Made by a program: the position numbers and the translations under genes. Below are positions 62,101 through 64,000 of a stretch of DNA of 64,000 nucleotides, in pieces. Below the pieces are notes generated by a model that saw only the letters and a list, made by a program, of their open reading frames with translations, did no database searches and was not told the DNA's origin. The stretch comes from a bacterium (GTDB taxonomy: Bacteria > CAIWAD01): positions 23,052 through 87,051 of the forward strand of contig JAUXWS010000059.1 in the NCBI GenBank assembly GCA_030685015.1, in the 5' to 3' direction. Position 1 is the first letter of the stretch, and the number at the start of each line of letters is the position of its first letter.

Positions 62101-63878
62101 CCAACGGCTTCGTCGCGTTCGGCCCCCTGGCCCATTTGCAGACTGATTTCCGCAACCACTTCCTGCCCTGCGGCATGGGGCCGGAACCCATGCTGGCGCC
62201 CATGTGGGATGATTTCAAGCTGACGGGCGATGCGCAGGTTTGCGTCCAGCACCTGGCGGCGGAAGGGATCTTCGTGGTGGAGTGGTATCGCGTGCGCACC
62301 AATTCCAACAACATCATCAACACGTTCCAACTGCTGCTCTTTGACCCCGCCCTGCACCCCACACCCACCGGCGACGGCGAGGTCGTCTTCCAGTACCACA
62401 CCTTCAGCGACAACCAGAGCAACAGCCAGGACTTCCCCTACTGCACCATCGGCCTGAAGAACCAGGATGCCACCGTCGGTCTGACCCTGCTCAATTACCG
62501 GCAGCGGCCGGCCACCGCCTCACCCTTCGCGGCCGGGAAGGCCGTGCGCATCACAACCTCCATCGGTCTCACGGTGGAACCGGCCCACCTGGACATCAGC
62601 GACACGGAACTGACCTTCAACCTGTCCGGCTCGGAGGTGGAAGCGACCACGGGCCAAATCACCCTGGGCAACACCGGACAAGCCCCGCTCCTCTGGCAAG
62701 CGCGCATCTTCCCGCCGGAGGCCTGGCCGCCCCAGGGCATGCAGGCGCCCGCCGGCCGCGACGCGGGAGGGCCCGACTCCTTCGGCTACACCTGGCGGGA
62801 CTCGGGCGAGGCCATCGGTCCGCCGGCGGGATGGGTGGACATGTGGGAGGCCGGCAACGAGATCGTGCTCAACCTGAATGGCGGCCCCGACACGGCGGAC
62901 GACGGTTTCAGCGATCCCATCGACCTGCCCTTCGCCTTCCCCTTTTATGGTGTTCCGCAAACGCGGCTTTGGGTGGCGGCCAACGGCTTTGTCTCATTCC
63001 AGGAGCCGGACGGCCAGTACTGGCAGAACAACCTGGCCGGCATTCCCCATGCCGACGCCCCCGATCGCAGCCTGCTCGTCTGGTGGGACGATCTGCTCAA
63101 CAACGCGGAGCATGAGGGCTTCATCCGCTGGTGGACCAACGATCAGGACAGCCTGGTGGTCACCTGGCAGGAGGCCCCCCACTTCAACCAGGCCTCCTAC
63201 GGCGGACCCTTCACCTTCCAGGTCGTGCTGGAGGCCAACGGGCGCATCACCTGCAACTACGGCGACATGGCGGCCGACGACCCGGACAGCGACTCCGGCA
63301 GCATCGGCGTGCAGTGGGACCAGGCCACGGGCTTCGTCATCCGCCACATGCAGATCACCCGCGACGGGATCAGCATCCAGATCCTGCCGCCCTTCTGGCT
63401 GGAGCTGGAGGACGTGGCAGGCATGGTGTCGCCGGGCGCCGAGGGCGAATTGCGCCTGAGGGTCCGCAACGATGTGCAGGGGCTGCTCCTGCCCAGCGGC
63501 CAATACGTGGCCACCGTGCTCTTCCAGTGCAACGATCCGGAACAGGCCTCCCTCAGCATCCCCGTGACTCTGATGGTGGCGGACACGGAACTGGAGAAGG
63601 GGCGGGAGCAGGCCCGGGCCTTCAGTGTGGACGCGGCCTGGCCCAATCCCTTCAACCCGACGGCGACCATCCGCTATCAATTGCCAGAACCGTTGTTGGT
63701 GGAGGCCCGCCTCTTCAACGTGGCCGGACAGATGGTGGGATTGGTGTTCAGCGGCCGGCAGCCGGCTGGGGAACACCACTTGCTGGTGGACGGCTCGCGC
63801 CTGGCCAGCGGTGTCTATTTGTTGAAGATGGAGGCGGGTCCGCACCGGGTCGTGCGTCGCTTGACCCTGGTCAAGTAG
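59166..63878 (+). CDS. Large secreted gingipain-type C25 peptidase with sorting domain
   Basis: This 1570-residue protein starts at ATG 59166 (AAAGGCG upstream) with a signal peptide. After a propeptide-like N-terminus, the C25 peptidase domain begins at LNYLVIAKAAAQSQPHFQSW. It has His near residue 442 (GVSHYTYRGW) and Cys near 475 (VFTCGSGDFS), the catalytic pair order of gingipains. Downstream are CARDB-like domains and two homologous modules (each with PFPF or PFAFPFYG then SNGFVAFG or ANGFVSFQ). The C-terminal sorting domain is AWPNPFNPTATIRYQLP ... ASGVYLLKME. It is probably exported through a T9SS-like route. Confidence 0.9.
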   Translation: MHRAIALLLWVLPTLASPFPSSGQTTPLPADAGLQLVLEFPAPVLSPSEGGFSVRMPGEGLLGMAGCPDLPLANRHVRIPATKNVQLEVVAAQWSSLGWHSVAPLQERLHTEADLPLPWIRDEQVFHEARLWPQSWLNLSEPMLLRETRLVTVSVAPVRWNPVTRELQHLESLTLRLTFSGQSSVNVPLRPTEEEGLSEDGEGLVYSWRKGEDQFLRQMLGGRLIDPSVPESGGQGALADISWHAPQLPLNYLVIAKAAAQSQPHFQSWVAWKRQKGHHVTILGEAEITSWTTTGIRNAIIDLYQNSPTPPHYVALIGDTGGSYALPTHGSQYDHYYATISGNDILADVVVGRVSVENATQMATVFNKILTYEQSPNLASTNWLRRAGWLTGSGHCGESMSQMARDFGFQLMQERGYMQVDTAFCANSPTWVANWFNQGVSHYTYRGWVGMENLSTNTLLNMTNSNTPVANVFTCGSGDFSTGLAYTEAFLRGGNATQPGAAVAAMGFCTLGTHTAYNNLVCGGTWSALLDFGIPQVGTNMFRGKLELVNTLPPGDSNINSFSYWANLMGDPGMEQWCGVPAVLSFDHAPTLLGSGAQALELRVQDGDGQPVDGAAVCAWRSVDARALGLTDADGRVVLELPALVPGELSITASKAFCVPARASIDLDDQVAMPVLAQAIVQDEDGDGQWTPGEVATLHLSFHNPSPSQDLPGLSLSAELADAGAAQLLASSGAVPALPAQGTVQATGLIQLRAAANWTEGLAVRLNLRLESGTASYLARATLPLSTPVPEIAGASFPAGGLYPGQTVPLTLHLSNKGSRPAGQVGFNFSFAAGSGLSVDPPLVELDSLRVDEQVMLTLDITASVSLVPGYSSPLIVTWQDEGSGALGELRAPIVLGNQQAGDPTGPDGWGYYAFESTDSQWLQAPVYNWIEIAPNGGGTGSVVNLHDYSDEGDDSRRVELPFPFTLYGQSYSSMAVCSNGFVAFGPLAHLQTDFRNHFLPCGMGPEPMLAPMWDDFKLTGDAQVCVQHLAAEGIFVVEWYRVRTNSNNIINTFQLLLFDPALHPTPTGDGEVVFQYHTFSDNQSNSQDFPYCTIGLKNQDATVGLTLLNYRQRPATASPFAAGKAVRITTSIGLTVEPAHLDISDTELTFNLSGSEVEATTGQITLGNTGQAPLLWQARIFPPEAWPPQGMQAPAGRDAGGPDSFGYTWRDSGEAIGPPAGWVDMWEAGNEIVLNLNGGPDTADDGFSDPIDLPFAFPFYGVPQTRLWVAANGFVSFQEPDGQYWQNNLAGIPHADAPDRSLLVWWDDLLNNAEHEGFIRWWTNDQDSLVVTWQEAPHFNQASYGGPFTFQVVLEANGRITCNYGDMAADDPDSDSGSIGVQWDQATGFVIRHMQITRDGISIQILPPFWLELEDVAGMVSPGAEGELRLRVRNDVQGLLLPSGQYVATVLFQCNDPEQASLSIPVTLMVADTELEKGREQARAFSVDAAWPNPFNPTATIRYQLPEPLLVEARLFNVAGQMVGLVFSGRQPAGEHHLLVDGSRLASGVYLLKMEAGPHRVVRRLTLVK

Positions 63879-63901
63879 GAACCAACAGAAATCTTTCTGA
63901 C

Positions 63902-63929
63902 AAGGCGGACATGGTCCGCCTTTGTCTTG
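63902..63929 (+). terminator. Rho-independent-like terminator after the C25 peptidase gene
   Basis: The stem AAGGCGGAC / GTCCGCCTT (9 bp, loop ATG) is followed by TGTCTTGT. It lies 24 bases after the stop codon. Confidence 0.75.
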
Positions 63930-63972
63930 TCCGGCAAGGATACGTGCACCGCGCGACGATAGTCGCCCACTT

Positions 63973-63992
63973 GGTGGATAAGTGGTGGACAA
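63973..63992 (-). promoter_or_regulatory. DnaA-box-like motifs at the right edge
   Basis: GGTGGATAA (63973-63981) and GGTGGACAA (63984-63992) are, on the minus strand, TTATCCACC and TTGTCCACC, close to the DnaA box. The window ends eight bases later, so nothing more can be seen. Confidence 0.4.
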
Positions 63993-64000
63993 CTCCGCGG

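Overview
The window is GC-rich, gene-dense bacterial DNA. Several secreted proteins end in a PNPFNP-type C-terminal sorting domain (FlgD-like/T9SS-like) attached to C10 or C25 peptidase, lamin-tail or cadherin-like modules. There is also a TonB receptor/lipoprotein pair and a DUF6588-like outer-membrane protein. Together these suggest a Gram-negative member of the FCB superphylum, probably a little-cultured lineage; this placement is an inference. No rRNA genes and no CRISPR array were seen.

Layout. 0-4.6 kb: two pilus-assembly-like proteins, rsmD and an HDOD-GGDEF protein. 4.6-9.2 kb (minus): PTS IIA, SpoU/TrmH methyltransferase with a probable CTG start, CPBP protease, SpoIID protein and a CBS-type PLP enzyme in one tight run. 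9.3-14.2 kb: cutA, a MarR regulator, trxA, an outer-membrane protein, a 54-residue protein and a WYL regulator pair. 14.4-21.4 kb: antiporter, glutaryl-CoA dehydrogenase-like enzyme, two-component system, dsbD, DinB-like protein. 21.4-23.4 kb: a RAYT element bounded by two perfect palindromes, then queE-queC. 23.5-32.2 kb: a C10 peptidase, a K+ channel with a separate cNMP-binding partner, rmuC, three lipoproteins and a VOC protein.

32.4-39.5 kb: a selenocysteine tRNA (selC) with its own promoter and terminator, followed by a type III-like restriction-modification locus (res, AlbA_2/ATPase, mod). The mod gene has an AT-richer central segment and an in-frame palindromic repeat. 39.5-46 kb: small membrane and hypothetical genes, paired inverted repeats, a secreted alpha/alpha-barrel-like protein, and a membrane-anchored Clp-type AAA+ ATPase whose C-terminus resembles release factor RF2 with the GGQ domain removed.

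46.3-50.6 kb: katG preceded by two tiny ORFs and a near-consensus sigma-54 promoter. It is divergent from a GAF/AAA+/Fis sigma-54 activator, and three related dyads lie between them. This reads as a self-contained sigma-54-controlled catalase-peroxidase module. 50.6-64 kb: a broken MetE-family gene, a lipoprotein/TonB receptor pair, degenerate and intact lamin-tail proteins, an SdiA-regulated-like lipoprotein, and a 1570-residue gingipain-type C25 peptidase. DnaA-box-like motifs occur at about 58.95 kb and at the right edge.

The strongest candidates for something undescribed are the AAA+/RF2 fusion and the sigma-54/katG/micro-ORF module.
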